The notes beneath the pieces were generated by a model. It ran no database searches. It saw only the letters and a program-made list of their open reading frames with translations, and was not told the origin of the DNA. From the NCBI GenBank assembly GCA_032719365.1, contig CM064873.1:43686332-43750331 (forward strand): DNA of 64,000 nt. The letters run 5' to 3'. This stretch comes from Prinsepia uniflora. Lineage: Eukaryota; Streptophyta; Magnoliopsida; Rosales; Rosaceae. Positions 1-13,021 of the stretch are shown here, one piece after another. Position numbers and translations under genes: made by a program. Positions within the stretch are counted from its first letter, which is position 1. Each line of letters begins with the position of its first letter.

Positions 1-1630
1 CGAACATTTTGGGACTAGTTTCGTGTCAATCGGACACCGTCTCGATATGTTTCGGGGCATCGGAAGGTTTAGGTTCGGTTTTAAAAATAGTTAAAAATAC
101 GGGAAAATTACGGGGCTTTAGTGGGAGGTTAATTAAGTAGTTAGTAACCTTCTATTACGATTTGGACAGGTTTGGGAGTCCCGGTGACGGTGATCGGCTC
201 GGGGAGCCGTATGGCACGCAAATCGAGGCGGCAGCTCGGACGGTCTGTGAGTGGACCTTGTTTTCTAAATTGGTGCATGCATAAATGTTTATTATATGTT
301 TTAAATGCTTGTTTGTAATGCCATGGGTGCATTTGTATGTGGTTACGTATAAGCACGTATTTCGAGATTTCGGCCTTATACGGTGCTTATACGGGTCTGT
401 ATTTCTTTATTGATTTAAATGAACTGGATTTGGATTTCAAAAGGATAAACTCGGGTATGAGACCCATTTGATTTTGTCTCGGGCATATGACCTCAGATTT
501 CGGGCACGGTGCCCAGTTGATGTCCTATGTTCGGGTACGAGACCTAGTCACTTTACGGTTTTGATTTCAGGTCAGGGAACCTTAAATGGATTCCCAGGTT
601 CATGACGATTTATGGGAACCGGCATGAACCCTTGTTATGGTATCGTGGTTCATGATGGTTTATGGGAACCGGCATGAACCCTTGTTGGTTATCACGGTAC
701 ATGACGGTTTATGGGAATCGGCATGTTACCTCGGTTATGTTATTACGGTACATGACGGTTTATGGGAACCGGCATGTTACCTGATTATGGATATTATGGA
801 TCATGACGATTCAGGGGAACCGGTCATGAATGTTTATGTTATGTATATATATGTTCATCTACCTTCCTTTACTTCTATTATCTCCTCCGGGGAGGGTCGT
901 TGGCCTGGGTGGACCCCGGAGTAGTCACGGAGCACCGACTGAGTGGAGTCACCCCCCAGTTGGGTTCCTTTCTCTCAGGAAGGCTATGGTTACTATTACC
1001 TCGGGTAGGGTCAGTGGTCTGCGGACATTGACCTTGACTTTGAGATGACTCATATTGAGACCCGGGTAGCACGCGCATAGCTTTGGATACCGTGACAGGA
1101 TTGGTTGTGTGACTTATATATATGTATGTGATGTATATATGATATATGATATGTGGTGTGTACAGGTGTGCACAGGATTTGAGCAGTGGCTCGTGTACTT
1201 GGTTTCTTCATGGTTTAGGGCCGAGTCCCGTATGGATTTGGGCAGTGGCCCGTATGGTCGTTTTCATTGTGGTCCTTTCGACCTTGATTTATATCTGCTT
1301 TGGGCTTAGTCCCACATATGGTTTGTTTTGGATAAATGGTTTTCGAATGCATGCATGCTTTTTCGTGGAGGGTACAAATGTCTTATGAAATGTTTTTATA
1401 ACTCTTTGTTTTGTCCACTCACAGTTTTTAATGTTTTGACTGCCCTTCAGGTTGACATCGGATGTGGACTGTAGCGGAGACCGAGATACCACATACCTCC
1501 TCCGGATCCTGGCGTACTCTGATAGCCCGGGAGGGCAAAGGTCGGAAATATCCCTTGTCTGACACTTCGTGTCAGACGGGAGCAGGGTCATCCCGCACTA
1601 ATCCCGGGGGGATTGGGATGGGTCCTGTCA
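1..1630 (+). mobile_element. Element X, 5' LTR (3' part only; cut by window start)
   Basis: Positions 1-1630 align without net indels to 44834-46463, the end of a complete LTR. By hand count there are about 31 mismatches in 1630 bp (about 2%), mostly transitions. The segment ends in ...GGGTCCTGTCA and is followed at once by a tRNA-Met primer site, which fixes the LTR end at 1630. It carries a degenerate tandem repeat at 598-826. Open frames inside it are not genes: they are repeated in the other LTR copy and have no family resemblance. With the 3' LTR at 43125-46463 it bounds the nonautonomous element X. Confidence 0.9.
598..826 (+). repeat. Degenerate tandem repeat in X LTR
   Basis: About five imperfect units of roughly 45-60 bp are built around TTCATGACGGTTTATGGGAA and CCGGCATG. 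The same array is at 45431-45661 in the other LTR of X. Unit lengths and ends vary, so this is a decayed tandem array and not a microsatellite. Confidence 0.75.
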
Positions 1631-1906
1631 ACGTGGTATCAGAGCATAGGATTGCTCGTAGGATGCTTATCAGAGCGGGGGTGTCTCTATTCGAGCAACC
1701 GTGTAGCTCTTGGAGTATGTACGCAGGTCGAGGATGTGATATCTCAAGGGGCTGCAGTTCGTGGTCAACCTGATTGTTGGGGTGCCGGTACGATTGTTAG
1801 TAGGATTGGTATGCCTTGGTTCGGCATTTGAGGCCGGGGTTGCCATAGTTCTGTCAAGGTTGACAGTGTGAGACCCTACGGAAGGGATGACGTACCTGTA
1901 CGTTAA
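1631..1906 (+). mobile_element. Element X, internal region (5' segment)
   Basis: This stretch runs from the primer site to the insertion point of solo LTR Y. It contains no gag frame. The last five bases, GTTAA (1902-1906), recur at 40186-40190 immediately after Y, so the internal region resumes there. Confidence 0.85.
1634..1645 (+). other. Primer-binding site of element X
   Basis: TGGTATCAGAGC starts 3 nt after the LTR end. This 12-mer is complementary to the 3' end of plant initiator tRNA-Met and is the usual primer site of Ty3/Gypsy and many Copia elements. It orients X on the + strand. Confidence 0.92.
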
Positions 1907-2832
1907 TGTAACGACCCGTCCCGAATATCGGGATTTAATAATATTTAATTGTGATTTACTAATCTGGGATTAGTTGTGTGATTTCGGACGAATTGTGCAA
2001 AATGACCATTTTGCCCCTGTGCGTGGGCAAAACGTTGACTTTTATTTCGGATGGTAAAATGGACTTTGACCGATGACCGTGATGTAGTTCGGGACATCAC
2101 GAGTTCATAGACAGGTGGCACGTTCGATTCCGACGTTCGTGGTGAAAGTTATGATGTACGGAAGTGCAAGGGCATTTTCGTAATTTGGACGATATAGGGA
2201 GAAATGTTGACTTTTTGATCGGGGGGTCCGATGGCCGAGGACCGAGGACCATTAGGAAGGTCTCGATGCCCTGAGTTCGTAGACAGGCGGCACGCATCAA
2301 TCGGAGTCCATATGACCGAGTTACGGGTCAAGATGCGTTAGGGGCATTTTGGTAATTTTCTGCACAAGGGCAGAATTGTAATTTCACACGGGACACTGTT
2401 TCATTGAACTGGCCGTGAAGTGGATGCTTTGTGCGATCGATCCCATGATTTGTTTATCAATTTAATGGTTGAATTGGGACAGTGTGAGGTGTGATTGCAC
2501 ATGTATTGTGCTGGCAATCGATTGCACGACATGGGCATTGGTTTGTTTAATGGTTTCGGGTCAGTGCAGGGGAACCTTGCACAGTCGTTTGAGGACGGTT
2601 TTGGGTGCCTTTAACGGCTAAATTGGATTAAAGGAATGGAATATATGTCGAGTGGGTTACTCTGGGATTGAGAATGAAAGGAAATGAGGGAAATTGGTGT
2701 TGGATTTCTCTGAAAACCCGAAATTGGTTTCTGGGAAATTCAAATGCAAACTTCTAGTTTTAGGCCAGCCCAAGCCTAATTGATGATGGATTGAGCTTCC
2801 TGGAACTTCAACGTGTCGAACCAGATCAAATG
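1907..2832 (+). mobile_element. Solo LTR Y, 5' portion
   Basis: It begins TGTAACGACCCGTCCC, the family's LTR start, directly after GTTAA. It is interrupted at 2833 by minus-strand element E. The 3' portion of the same LTR lies at 38556-40185, after E and everything inside it. The GTTAA duplication on both sides and the lack of a primer site after 40185 identify Y as a solo LTR and not one end of a full element. Confidence 0.85.
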
Positions 2833-5591
2833 TGACAGGACCCGCCCCGATCCCACAGGGACCACAAGGGGACGTGCCCTGCTCCCGTCTGACACCCAAT
2901 AATTCATACCAATTTTAACCTCAAAACATCAAATGCATAAATAACCAAATTAAAGTCATACATCAAATCCGAATTAAACGAATGTCAGACAAGGGATGAA
3001 AACCAAAATTACAAGATGCGAGCACGACTCTAAAGTAAACCTGCGGGTACACCGCCCAACAGGGGATCAGGTACGCAGTATGTAGATCTACGCCTCAGCC
3101 TCAGGTTCCTCCTCTACCTCAGTTTCCCGACCTGGAGGGGTTATCAAAACATTAAGGGTGAGTGGACCGAAACTCAAGTTTATGAAATCGTTTGATAATT
3201 AAAACATAAAATTTACCCCTCCGTTTTCCAAACATGCGTGCATCATTATTCAAAATCATAAACCATATAATATGAACCATAAGGCATGTAATAAAACCAT
3301 AAGTATAATTTTAGTTGCTGCACTATACACTCCAATCCCGACATCCCTGATGTCTGACGTCCCTGACGTCCAATAGGTCACAATCACAAGGCTACGCGTG
3401 CCACTCGGGTCTCAATTTCCGAGTTCATTCCCCGAACCCCGTTCGGGTACTGCATCCCCGATGCTTAGCGTCATAGACGCTGGACGTACTAGACGTCTGT
3501 GACCTCTCCGGGGTACCTCGCCGGAGGAGACAATATAATATGGAAGGATCTATACAGTGCAGTAACAAATGCATTTTATTGATATCCACATGCAAGGCAT
3601 ATATATACATAGATAAAATCCGAACCAATCATTAAGTTTCATCAGACGGGTCTCAAGCCCAAATACCGTGAAACGTGCCATAACCATATTTTCCATATCA
3701 TCAAAAACCATTATTGATTTAGCATGTGAATAAGTATAATAAACCAGAAAAACATTTATGCACGCAAGGGTTTAAGAAAATGGCCCACTCACAGTACAAT
3801 CCTGCTAGAAATCGAACGTATACCCTCGTCCTGGTACAAATGTACAATCCCTGTCAAGTCCAAAGTATTCGTAAAGGTCAATACAAACCCCTAACATTCA
3901 ACCATGAAAGCCTAGGTCGAAACCGGCCCGGGAAAGCCGCCCGAACGCGCTTCCCAAGGCATTAAACCTTAATTTGACCAACTTAATGATCTCCGATCGA
4001 CCCGAAACCACCGCCATTGGATCCGGATCGTCGAAACCTAAAGAATGGTGGTGGTCCCACCAAAAACACTGTTCACACGCGCCCCCACGCGCCGGTCAAC
4101 GCGTCGGTCAACGCAGGAACAGTCCTGCTGACGTCATCGCTGACGTCACTGCTGACGTCAGCATGACGTCATGCTGACGTCATCTGACAGCTGTTAGGTC
4201 TGACATGTCAGACTCTGACAGGTGCCATGTGTCAACATCCGATTGGTCCACCTCGCTGATCTGTCAGGCCACGTGTCAGATCTGACATGTGCCACGTGTC
4301 AGCACGGCACTGGTCCACGTCACTGACATGTCAGTGACACGTGGCAGTCCCTGACTGGTCCACGTCACTGACATGTCAATGCTGACTGTGCACTGACATG
4401 TGACACGTGTCGGCTCACGGTTGGTCCACGTCACCTGACAGACTGACAGGGTGCCACGTCATCACCGTTGTCCTCAAACGGGTTGACCCGAAAACCTGCA
4501 ACTCGGGTCGATCAGACCCGCGATCAAGACCCGGTCACCATTTCTTCATTTCTCAATCATTTTCATTCCTTTTGATTCCTAGCTACTCGTCTGGATCCTA
4601 GGAAGGGTTCTATGGAATTAGAATTGATAAAAACAGATAGGATCGAGGGCCTACCTCGAAGAACAGAACCGGCCTCCCGTCGCAGTTGTGTCACCGTCCT
4701 GAGCACCTCCGGCCACGAGTTCAATCTCAGTAGGTTCCTGGCAGTCCCTAGAGTCGATTAGGATCCATAAAAAACAAAACTAAACGTGGGAAATGGATTT
4801 ACCAAAATCTGGGTTTGAAACCGCCACGGGTTTCCCTGATTCCTTCCTCGTCGCCGTCCTCCGCCGTGGTCACTGCCGTCGCTCAGCCTCGCCAGTGAGT
4901 CCCCAATACGCAGACACAGAGAGTGGATGATTTGCTGGGATGTTTGATCGAAATGGACAGAATGTGCTCTGCGGGTATGAAATATAAAGAAATGGAGGGA
5001 AGGAAACGGACGGTCCAGATTTGATCTCCATGATTAGATCAATGGCTCAGATTAGATCAGGGGTTTTCCATCCAAGGGCTGGAATTTAAAGCTGATTTAA
5101 TTGCTATTTAATCCAATAGTTGTCACTCACCAGGTGTCCTCCAATCAGATTTCCTGAATATAATATTCGACACGAAAACCGAGACACGAACCTCCCGAAT
5201 TCACGTTTCTGACCATAACTTCCTCGTACGAAGTCCGATTTCGGCGTGCCGCCTGTCTACGGATTCAGGACGTCGAGGCCTACCCAACGGTCCTTGAGTC
5301 AACTGAAAATTGGTTGCCAAGAGAAAAGTCAACATTTTCCCCCGAGAGTCCAAATTACGGTAATGCCCCTGAACTTCCGATAGTCATAACTTTTACCCTG
5401 ATCGTCCGAAATGGATGTGCCACCTGTCTATGAACTCGTGACGCCCCGAACTACATCACGGTCATAGGTCAAAGTCCATTTAGTTCATAAATCAAAAAGT
5501 CAACATTTGACCATGCCAATCACAAGGGTAAAAGCGTCAAATCACATATTAAATTACAATATTGGGATCCTCGAATTTCCGGGGTGTTACA
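2833..5591 (-). mobile_element. Element E, 3' LTR (left end on + strand)
   Basis: On + it reads TGACAGGACCCGCCCCGATC at the left and ...GGTGTTACA at the right, so the element runs on the minus strand with LTR ends TGTAACACC...CCTGTCA. Length is 2759 bp. It matches the solo LTR F (13390-16155) and the split right LTR (16555-17213 plus 36517-38555). The polypurine tract and pol lie directly to its right. It has lost a short segment near 5112 that F and the right LTR keep; that segment includes half of a conserved palindrome. The five bases before it (AAATG, 2828-2832) are the likely target duplication, but the partner copy was deleted at the other end. Confidence 0.9.
4129..4460 (-). promoter_or_regulatory. 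Palindrome-rich U3 module (bZIP-type site cluster) in E left LTR
   Basis: Five TGACGTCA palindromes lie within about 55 bp (first at 4129). They are followed by four CACGTG G-box cores and three TGACATGTCA palindromes, interspersed with repeats of TGGTCCACGTCA. TGACGTCA and CACGTG are known core sites of plant bZIP factors (CACGTG also of bHLH factors). Calling this an enhancer is an inference from site density and from its presence in all E-family LTRs here and in the X LTR. Confidence 0.6.
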
Positions 5592-5627
5592 ACCTTCCCC
5601 CCTTAAGAAATTTCGTCCCGAAATTTC
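5592..5627 (-). other. Element E polypurine tract and adjacent hairpin
   Basis: On the minus strand a purine run AAGGGGGGAAGGT abuts the 3' LTR. This is the plus-strand DNA primer of the retrotransposon. Just upstream is a perfect 9-bp inverted repeat (GAAATTTCG, 3-nt loop, CGAAATTTC) at 5607-5627. The pol stop codon (5626-5628) overlaps its edge. Confidence 0.85.
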
Positions 5628-8600
5628 AAAGAAACAAATGAGGAAATTGTTCTCGCATCTGAGCCTCAGGCTCCCATGTGGCTTCTTCCACGTTCTGGTT
5701 TCTCCAGAGAATCTTCACGAGAGGGATCGTCTTCCGACGTAGTACCTTGTCCTTCCGATCCAAGATCTGTACTGGTTGTTCTTCAAAGCTCAAATCCTCC
5801 CGTAGTTCGACAGGTTGTTCCCCAAGTACATGAGAAGCATCACGTACGTACATCCGCAACATCGATACGTGGAAGACATCGTGAACTCTGGATAGTTCTG
5901 GGGGTAGCGCCAATCTGTATGCAACTCTGCCAATTCTCTCCACGATCTCATATGGTCCGATAAAACGCGGACTCAGTTTCCCTCGTCGACCGAATCGGAT
6001 AATCCCCTTCCACGGTGATAACTTCAGGAAGACGAAATCTCCCACTTCAAATTCCAAGTCTCGAATCCGTCGATCAGCATAACTTTTCTGGCGATCCTAT
6101 GCCACCTTCAATCTCTCCTTGATCACGCGAACAGTTTCCATGGTTAAGTCCATCATCTCCGGCCCTACAGCCGCTCGCTCTCCTATCTCCGTCCAGCAGA
6201 TAGGTGTCCTGCACTGTCGGCCATACAGTGCCTCATAAGGTGCCATCCCGATGCTTGCCTGATAGCTGTTGTTGTAAGCGAATTCCATCAATGGCAAATG
6301 AGTATCCCAAGAGTCCTGAAATTGTAGTACACATGATCTCATCATGTCCTCCAGGGTCTGAATGGTTCTTTCAGACTGTCCATCGGTTTGAGGATGGAAA
6401 GCAGTACTGAAACGTAGGGTTGTTCCCAAAGTAGCTTGCAAACTTCGCAAGAACCTGGAAGTGAAACGCGGATCACGATCGGACACGATCGATTCCGGCG
6501 TACCATGCAATCGTATGATTTCCTTCACAAACAACTGAGCCAGTCGATTAGGTTTATAGGTCTCCTGAACTGGCAGAAAATGGGCTGATTTGGTTAACCG
6601 ATCCACGATCACCCATACTCCGTCCACCCCACTCTGAGTTCTCGGTAACTTAAAGACGAAGTCCATGGTGATGTGATCCCACTTCCACTCGGGAATCGGA
6701 AGTGGCTGCATAGCCCTATACGGTCTCTGCCGTTCCGCCTTAACCTGCTGACAGGTTAAGCATTTGCTCACGAACTCAGCAATATCCTTCTTCATTCCTG
6801 GCCACCAATAATGGTTCCGGAGGGTACGGTACATCTTTGTACCTCCCGGATGCATAGCATAGGCCGAACTATGGGCCTCCTCAAGAATCTCGGCCCGTAA
6901 CTCTGCCACTGCAGGTACACACAAACGGCCCAATTTCACAAGTGCTCCATCGTCCCGGATGGTAAAATCCTGTCTCCCCTCCGCATCGACCTCAATTCTG
7001 TAAATACAGAGTATCGGATCCTGAAGCTGTGCCTCGATGATCCGATCAATCAGTACTGGTCGTACATGGAAGCTGGCCAACAAAGCTCCATGCGCATCCG
7101 TACCCAAGATAACCCCCGCCTTCCAGAGTTCCACTAGCAAGGGAAGATACACCATCCCTAGGTGTGCAACAGTTCCCGCTGATTTCCTGCTGAGTGCATC
7201 CGCCACCACATTGGCCTTACCCGGATGGTACTCGATCGTACAGTCATAGTCCTTCAGCAGCTCCAACCATCTCCGTTGTCTCATGTTAAGCTCCTTCTGA
7301 GTGAATAAGTATTTAAGACTCTGGTGGTCGGTGTATATCCGACACGTTGCGCCGAACAGATAATGTCTCCAGATCTTGAGAGCATGAACCACCGCCGCCA
7401 ACTCCAAATCATGAGTAGGGTAGTTCAACTCATGAGTCTTCAGCTGCCGGGATGCATAGGCGATAACCTTGCCAGTTTGCATCAACACGCAGCCCAGACC
7501 TTGCAGCGATGCATCACTGAAGACCACAAACTCTCCACTGTCGTCCGGCAATGCAAGGACAGGTGCAGTGGTCAATCGATCTTTCAACTCTTGAAAGCTC
7601 CGATCGCACTGCTCGTCCCAGATAAACTTTACTCCCTTCCGAGTCAAACGAGTCAATGGTGCAGCAATTTTGGAGAAACCTTCCACGAATCTCCGGTAGT
7701 AGCCTGCTAACCCGACGAAACTCCGCACCTCGGTCACTGTTGTCGGTTTAGCCCAGTTGGTCACCGCTTCTGTTTTCTGGGGATCCACGCGAATCCCATC
7801 CGTCGATATCACGTGTCCCAGAAAACCAATACTGCTCAGCCGAAACTGACACTTGCTCAGCTTGGCGTACAATTGTTCTTGTCTCAGCCTCTCCAAGACC
7901 AACCGTAGATGTTCCTCATGTGCACGGGCGCTCCTCGAGTACACCAAAATGTCATCGATGAACACAATCACGAACTTATCCAGGTAGGGTCGGAAAACCC
8001 GGTTCATCAGATCCATGAATGCTGCTGGAGCATTCGTCAAACCAAATGGCATAACAAGGAACTCGTAGTGTCCGTAACAGGTTCGAAAAGCAGTTTTCGG
8101 AATATCCTCCTCCGAAATCCTCAGTTGGTGATACCCAGACCGCAAATCAATTTTCGAGAAGCACTGAGCTCCCCGCAACTGGTCAAAAAGGTCATCGATC
8201 CTGGGTAGAGGATACTGGTTCCTCAGCGTCACCTTGTTGAGTTGTCGATAGTCAATACATAAACGGAGACTTCCTTCCTTCTTCTTCACGAACAACACCG
8301 GTGCTCCCCACGGTGAAGTACTCGGTCGGACATATCCCAAATCCACCAACTCCTGCAATTGAGTCTTGAGTTCTCGTAACTCGGCCGCCGCCATCCGGTA
8401 AGGTGCCTGGGATATAGGTTGGGTACCCGGGAGTAGTTCAATAGTAAACTCAATCTCCCGCGATGGTGGCAATCCAGGTAAGTCTTCCGGGAATACATCC
8501 GGAAACTCACAGACCACCGGTATTTCGTCGATAACCGGAGTATCGACCCGTTCTGACACGACATGCGCCAGATAACCCTGGCATCCCTTCCGTAGAAGTT

Positions 8601-9446
8601 TGGTAGCAGTAAGTGACGAAATCACTTGAGGAGGCGAACCATCACGTTCCCCCTGAAAGATAACTTCCAGCAAACCCGGGCTCCGCAAAATCACTTGCTT
8701 GCTACAGCAGTCGATGAGCGATCCGTGCTCCGACAGCCAATCCATCCCTAGGATTATATCGAAGTCGTGGATATCCATAATAATTAAGTCTGCTGGTAAA
8801 TTCACATCCTCAATTCTTACCGGGCACCTTCGAATCACCTGATTCACAAGGTACACGATACCCATCGGGGTGCTAACACCCATTTCGCAATCTAAAGCTG
8901 ATACCACACAATCAAGCATACCAGCACAACTCTTCGAAATAAAAGAATGTGTAGCCCCCGCATCCATCAATACACGTACAAGAAGGTTAAAGATATGTAG
9001 TGTACCTGTGACCACGCCTGGAGCAGTCCTCGCCTGCTTCTGGGTCATTGCAAACACTTGGGCCCTCGACCCTCCGTTCCGTCCGCGCCCGCGCGCGCCA
9101 CGCCCAGCACCACGGTCACCTCCCTGACCGCGACCTCCATTAGTGTGGGAAGCCGTGCTCTGCACCACACTCGAGCCCCCAGCGTCGTTGTTCTTGGACA
9201 ACTGCGGGCAATCAATGGCATAGTGGCCCTCCTCTCCGCAAGCAAAACAAGTTACTGGCCTCGGCCTGTCCGAATGCCCGCCAGAAACACCGCTCCAAGA
9301 TGAGCGCTGTCCATAGTTGTATCCAGATCCTCTGCCCTGAGAGCCTCCACGTCGACCCGACCAGCCACGACCCTTGAAGGATGAGGGTGCTCCCCTGTAG
9401 CTCCCTCCCTTGTTGTTCTTACGGCCCGATGGCCCATGATGTGGGC
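5626..9446 (-). pseudogene. Element E pol (C-terminal gag, protease, RT, RNase H, integrase, chromodomain-like tail), one in-frame stop
   Basis: Ty3/Gypsy polyprotein, read from 9446 down. It has the gag zinc knuckle CFACGEEGHYAIDC, then an aspartic protease with LMDAGATHSFIS (DAG in place of the commoner DSG/DTG). Reverse transcriptase follows with SKIDLRSGYHQLRI and the catalytic FIDD box. RNase H has FSDASLQGLG. Integrase has an HHCC finger (H..H..CLTC) and the DDE residues (ITMDF, SDRDPRF, and the E of DGQSERT). The tail resembles a chromodomain (KILWRN..VEEATWEPE), which with motif order suggests a Tekay/Del-type chromovirus. A TAG at 6097-6099 splits integrase from the tail, most simply a CAG to TAG change; the frame is open on both sides. 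Residues encoded upstream of 9446 in the same long frame (to 9612) belong to solo LTR G and are not native. Confidence 0.93.
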
Positions 9447-12400
9447 TGTCAGGACCGCCCCCGAAAGGGGCATCGATAACCGTGCCCGGTCCTGATCCCG
9501 TCTGGCAAGATGACTGAAAATCCCATGTTACCCTCAGTACTTGCCAAACCAGGGATAGCCATACGTACTTACTCATGCCTCCGCCCCTCGTACAGCCTCG
9601 AACAACGCGCAACGACCTGGAGGGTCAATAAAACCAAAAGGTGTGAGTGGACAAAAATAAATCAGTCTAGCAAAACAATTACAACAAACATTTTTACCCT
9701 CCGCGTAAAAACGAATGCATGCATACAAAAATCATTTCGCAAACGGTTCAGATTTCCCACATAAGAAAAACTATGTATCAAATATCAACATAAGGAAAAA
9801 CTCATATGAACCTCAAAATCAATTTCCTTCCTCAACCATCGGGTCTTAGCCCGCAACCATAAACACCGGGCCTCAGCCCAAAACCACGAATCTAGACAAC
9901 TGCACATCATGATCCAAAACCAACAACCATAAACCGGGCCACTGCCCAACTCAACTGAAACATCAGAAATCATCAATAAATCGCTAGTCGATCATTTTGC
10001 TGGATGTCAAGTGCGCCCGAGTCTTTAAACTCAAAACCATGCGCATAAACAGGCCTTCCCGGGATATCAACGAGTCTTTAAACTCAAAACATAAGCAATA
10101 GGCCTCGGGGGTATCACAGTAACCGAGTCTTTAAACTCACGAGTCTTTAAACTCATTAAGGGCCCTCCCCCGTCATCAATTAACCGAGTCTTTAAACTCA
10201 AAACGTGCTCCAGCAATAGCACCGGGTTTTTAAACCCAAAACAGTTTTCAAACACAACAACGGGTCTTCAAACGCAAAGCAATTTTCAGCGGGTCTTTAA
10301 ACCCCAAAACAGTTCATCAATCACGACAACGTGGGATCCATCCCAAAATCACATTTTTCCCAGCAGGACCCATGGTCCGAATTTCCACATTCCTTTTCCC
10401 CAAATCAGACTTTACAAACATAATCAAATTATCATGAAACACGGGGCATGCAAAATCAGACCAAATCACTTTATTAAATCCTTTTTCATTCCCGAATTCG
10501 AATTCGCAATAATGATTCCGTAAGCCGGCATCCGGAAGCATCATCCCGAACCCAAACCAAGAATCCACTTTAAATTTTCGAAAACCGAAATCCCGTAAAT
10601 CAAAGTTACTTTTAGGCCGCGAGCACCAAGCCCGAAATCACCCTCTTCAAATCCATTTTTATTCTTAGAAATCACCCCTTTCTCAAAACTCATTTCCAAC
10701 ACATCGAACCCACAATCATAATCACCAAAATCACAATCCGATCGAAATAATACTCAAACCCATTTTTAAAATCCTCAAAATCACAAGTCCCATTTCAATT
10801 CCCAGACTCAACATCAACAGTGACCAAATCACAATAACTCGAAATCTCGTAAAACGTGCAAATCCGGAACATTCTCGAAAAACGTGTCAAAACCGTAAGT
10901 CACACTCGCAAATCATAAACAACCTTCTTAAATCATTTTACACCCATTTCATATAATTTCTTTCATTAAACCATCCTTAAGCACACGAGTGACCATAGTC
11001 TCGAGATACGTGTAATTTCACATGTATAGTAAAAATAAGTAGAAATACGAGAATCGAATACGGAAATCGAAATCAGTCACACCTTATAATCATAATCATA
11101 AAATCATAGAAATAATTTATGCATGCATTAAATTTTGAAAGCAAGTCCACTCACACACCAATTTAAGGCTCGGCTTTGCGCCGCACGCATGCCCGTAATT
11201 CCCGACATTTTCCAGAAACTCGAATCCTGTCCGAAAACACATTCTCGGGTCATTAAGGTCTCAAATATCATCATACAAATCCCCCATAATTTTCCGGGAT
11301 TTAATCGTTAATTGAAAACGAGACATAGACCTTCGGACCCTCGGAACCACATTGAAACGGTGTCCGATAAACTCAAAATCAACCCTAAAATGTTCGTTAC
11401 AATGTGTAGGACAAAAGCCATTTTGAACTCACCTTGAAAATCGGACCCACGCGCCGTCACGCGCCGCCGCAAGCGGCTGCGCGTGACACCCACGCGCCTG
11501 CTACAGTGACGGTGAACAGTTCGCCTTCTTCGCCCGTTTCCTCTGCAAACGGGTCCTGCAACCCGCGTGACAACCCGGTTAGATAGCGATCAATTCACAA
11601 TCAATTCCTTTCCTTTTTGATCCTAACTTCTTCTATAACCATTTAATTCCAGTTCTATGTCATCCATTAGCCTCGACATAGACTAAATCGATCGACCCCA
11701 GACTCGAACAGTCGACAGGTCGAGTTCTGGAACTCACCCAACACAGTTCCATTCTCGAATTAGCTTAGACAGGAGCTTAATATGACCCATACGAACATTA
11801 AACCGCAACCAATTTCATAAACCTTTACCTGTAGGTAGTCGTCCGCAAGCTCAAAAATCCTCCGAACCAGAAGCTTCAATTCATGGGCATACGGTGATCA
11901 GTTCCCTTCAATTTTCGTATGGTCGAGCTCGAAATGAGCCCAGAAGACTAATCGTGGTCTCAGTTTGGCTCCATACCGTTCACAAACAAACTTTCGAATT
12001 TCCCTCCAAAAGGTCCCGAGTTCCCCGATCCTGCTTCTCCCTCAACATCAGCTCTCTCTTCTCTCCACAATAATCCTCTCGACTCCCTCTAACTCCCTAT
12101 GTTTAATCCAGCCCTCTCCAGCAACCAAGGCACACCCAGTCACACTCTGTTCTCTGTTTCCCGCAAAGGACCCAAAACCAAATTACAAAGCCTCCCGTGC
12201 TCTGATCAGTTCAAACCACCACCCGTTCATGTCCCAATTCCACAAGACTGTGTCTGCCCGTGCCCTGTGCAAGCCACTCAACGCATAAACAAACCCATTG
12301 CTCCAATTCCAACCTCACCCGTGCACTGCCCGTTTTTATTTTCCAATTCCACGCCCAGCACAGCGTCCAGCCGTCCCAGGCACGTTGGCCTCCCACTCAG

Positions 12401-13021
12401 CCCCCAATCGCATAAACAAAGCCATCACACGAAGCCCAAGCATCATGCTCCATAAACAAATCCATCCGTCCACCCGTGCTCTGTTTCCTGAGAAGTGTCA
12501 AGCACCATACACGGCTGTCGCACAAAACAGCAGCCAAAATTACCATTCTACCCTCAATTGAAAAATTACCAAATTGCCCCTCACCTTCTGTGACCCGTAA
12601 CTTGGTCACCCGATATCCGTTTCACGCGTGCCGCCCGTCGTTGTACCCGGGACATCAAGACCTTCCTAACGGTCCTTGGCCCTCGGCCATCGGACCCCCC
12701 CGGTCAAAAAGTCAACATTTCCCCTTATTTCGACCAAATTACGGAAATGCCCCTGGACTACCGAACGTCATAACTTTCTCCACGAATGTCGGAATCGAAC
12801 GTGCCACCTGTCTATGAACTTGTGACGTCCCAAACTACGTCACCGTCATCGGGCAAAGTCCATTTGACCGCCCGAATAAAAAGTCAACGTTTTGCCCACA
12901 ACCAGGGGCAAAACGGTCATTTTGCACCGTTCGTCCGAATTCGCCCAACTAATCACCGATTAACCCCGCTAATCATGATTAGTTAGTAATCTAATCCCGA
13001 ATTCCGGGACGGGTCGTTACA
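9447..13021 (-). mobile_element. Solo LTR G inside E gag
   Basis: 3575 bp, on + TGTCAGGACCGCC...GGGTCGTTACA, so minus orientation, flanked by TGGGC at 9442-9446 and 13022-13026. No primer site, polypurine tract or second LTR is associated, so it is a solo LTR. Its 5' end (on minus TGTAACGACCCGTCCC) groups it with X and Y. Removing it plus one TSD restores the E gag reading frame. The open frames on either strand in this stretch have no recognisable product. Confidence 0.9.
10060..10310. repeat. Interspersed GAGTCTTTAAACTC-type repeats in LTR G
   Basis: At least eight near-copies of a 14-bp quasi-palindrome (GAGTCTTTAAACTC, with variants GGGTTTTTAAACCC and GGGTCTTTAAACCC) are spaced irregularly by 15-45 bp. 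Variants change both halves together in several copies, keeping the palindromic character. Confidence 0.7.

Noticed and set aside
9447..9612. The N-terminal extension of the long pol frame (starting at 9612).
   Set aside because: These codons lie in solo LTR G. The junction at 9446/9447 is marked by the TGGGC duplication, so they are not part of the native protein.
11965..12561. Pro/Ser-rich plus-strand frames of about 90-118 codons in LTR G.
   Set aside because: They overlap in different frames, lie antisense within an LTR, and show only composition bias.
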